From Ceratobasidium sp. AG-K (lineage: Eukaryota > Basidiomycota > Agaricomycetes > Cantharellales > Ceratobasidiaceae), in the NCBI GenBank assembly GCA_037039685.1, contig JAWNGF010000001.1, forward strand, positions 8,680,001-8,744,000: a stretch of DNA of 64,000 nucleotides, read 5' to 3'. Below are positions 62,804 to 64,000 of the stretch, piece by piece. Below the pieces are notes generated by a model, which was not told the DNA's origin, did no database searches, and was given only the letters and a program-made list of their open reading frames with translations. How positions within the stretch are numbered: the stretch's first letter is position 1; every line of letters begins with the position of its first letter. A program made the position numbers and the translations under genes.

Positions 62804-64000
62804 CTAGGGGGAGTCGGGCCCTCGTTCGAGATCGTGTGCAGGAGGCGGGCGGGGATGTGGGTTCGGGTATACTTCATCCACCATATCCCACGATTCCTCT
62901 TCATCGGGACCCCACTCCAGGTCTCGTTCAACCACGCGTGGAACGGGGTACAAAAAAGTGAAACATCCACCTCGCCGGAGCCGTCACAACCTTGGCGGTC
63001 GTGCGCACCGCAGCGGGGACGGCCCAAGTCTTGGAAACAATCGGCACTTCCTCGTTGACGCCCCGGATCGCATTATAGCGCAACTCGGTGCGAGGGCCCG
63101 AGCGCCTCAGAGGCCACCAACCGCGCTTGCGGTTCGTTGGGTTGGCCACGTCTCGGCGGCGGCGTGGGAGCACGAGCGAGAGCGTGACGGCCAGTTGGAT
63201 CGCGGGACTAACGGCCCAGTCTATTTGATCATCCACAGTCAGTTTAATGCACGTATCGGGATTCGAGTCGAACTCACCAGGCAGGTACCGCACACGAGAC
63301 TTGCCAACTGCTTCGGGTTCGTCGGGTTGCTTGCGCTTGACGCCAATGATGCTGGGGGCTGGGCTCGTGCGGAGGGAGCGGTTGGCCGAAGGGCCGGGGC
63401 GCGGCGAACGAGCTCGGGCGATTTCGCGTTGGGCGTTGAGGTCGCATGGAGGCGAAGCTGGGCTGTTGGGGCTCATTGGGCTCATAGCATCCTGGACAGG
63501 TTCAGGCGCAACTTCAGTGTCGACCGGAGGAGTGGACGTTCCGGGTTCGGCGACTTCCTCGGCGGGAGCGACGACCTCGTCCTTGGGCTGCTCGGGTTCG
63601 GCTGCAGGAGCAATGACTGCGGTGGCCTCGACTGACACGACTTCGGCGGTGGTGGTCGCTTCGGTAACTGATGGAGCGGCTACAACTTCGACGGGAACTG
63701 ATTCGGGCTCCTCGACTGGAGCCGCAGAAGTCTCAGGCTCGGCTTGGACAACGACAGGTGCAGTTTCGGGAGTTGGTTCCTCAGTCTTGACTACAGCAGG
63801 CGACTCGGTGGTGGCAGCAGCGGCCAAAGGCGAAGTGACCATCGCGCCCGAGATTGGGCTGGCCCAGGCCTGCATGTTGGGAGCAATCGGGGACTCGACA
63901 ATCGCAGAGAGCGGACGCTGCTCAGAGGGCAAGCTCCTTGCATCGGGAATCGAAAGCGAGGGACGAGGCTGGGCCTCGGCCTGCTCAGAGCTCACGTCAA
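62804..64000 (-). CDS. partial gene: Pro/Glu/Val-rich protein with one hydrophobic segment, function unknown
   Basis: The 5' end lies beyond the right edge; in frame the visible part begins DVSSEQAEAQPRPS without an ATG. The protein is long, disordered and Ala/Pro/Glu/Val-rich (ETAPVVVQAEPETSAAPVEE, VEVVAAPSVTEATTT), then basic (VKRKQPDEPEAVGKSR). A hydrophobic stretch follows (WAVSPAIQLAVTLSLVLP), then RRRRDVANPTNRKRG and AVRTTAKVVTAPARWMFHF. Read as is, it stops at 62928. If the six-A run at 62952-62957 is one base too long, the frame continues LYPVPRVVERDLEWGPDEEE to SWDMVDEVYPNPHPRPPPAH and stops at 62804, which looks far more like real coding sequence. A 57-bp in-frame intron may lie near 63220-63276. 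Confidence 0.6.

Overview
The window is nuclear DNA of a filamentous fungus, most likely an agaricomycete basidiomycete. The evidence is about 33 closely packed genes, many introns of roughly 45-65 bp with GT...AG ends, and basidiomycete-like versions of TEF1, SSU72, SWD1, GLC3, RRN6/RRN7 and others. A Rhizoctonia/Ceratobasidium-type genome would fit, but that placement is inference. I recognised no RNA genes, transposons, CRISPR arrays or viral sequences. CDS coordinates run from start to stop codon and include introns.

Layout. 0-8.5 kb, all minus strand: translation elongation factor 1-alpha, a PAS-kinase-like Ser/Thr kinase, the glutamine amidotransferase DUG3, and the RNA polymerase II CTD phosphatase SSU72. 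SSU72 is divergent from the COMPASS subunit SWD1 (8.9-10.7 kb, plus). 10.8-16 kb: a Gfo/Idh/MocA oxidoreductase, a SET-domain methyltransferase, and a conserved protein of unknown function. 16.4-24.5 kb: glycogen branching enzyme GLC3, an ACT-domain (CASTOR-like) protein, an O-fucosyltransferase-like membrane protein, and adenine phosphoribosyltransferase. 24.7-34.6 kb: an EDEM/HTM1 alpha-mannosidase with a PA domain, a probable ribosome-biogenesis protein, two disordered proteins, a ZNRD2-type zinc-ribbon protein and cytochrome oxidase subunit COX8/7c. 35-42 kb: a large RGG/WD40-like protein and two unknown proteins. 42-52 kb: ribosomal protein eS1, ATG10, the cytokinetic C2 protein FIC1/INN1, ERG10 thiolase, and a bifunctional pseudouridine-catabolic enzyme. 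52-64 kb: RRN7, LSM1, RRN6, STM1, NDUFA5, mitochondrial bL32m and a partial unknown gene at the right edge.

How the genes relate. Most are housekeeping genes and there is no secondary-metabolite or defence cluster. Two functional neighbourhoods stand out. RRN7 and RRN6, two subunits of the same RNA polymerase I core factor, flank LSM1. NDUFA5 and bL32m, both nuclear-encoded mitochondrial proteins, share an 86-bp divergent promoter containing a CCAAT box.

A caution for any reader: at least seven otherwise well-conserved genes change frame by a single base, often within short G, C or T runs, without room for an intron. I read these mainly as consensus errors in the assembly rather than true pseudogenes, and flag each one below.
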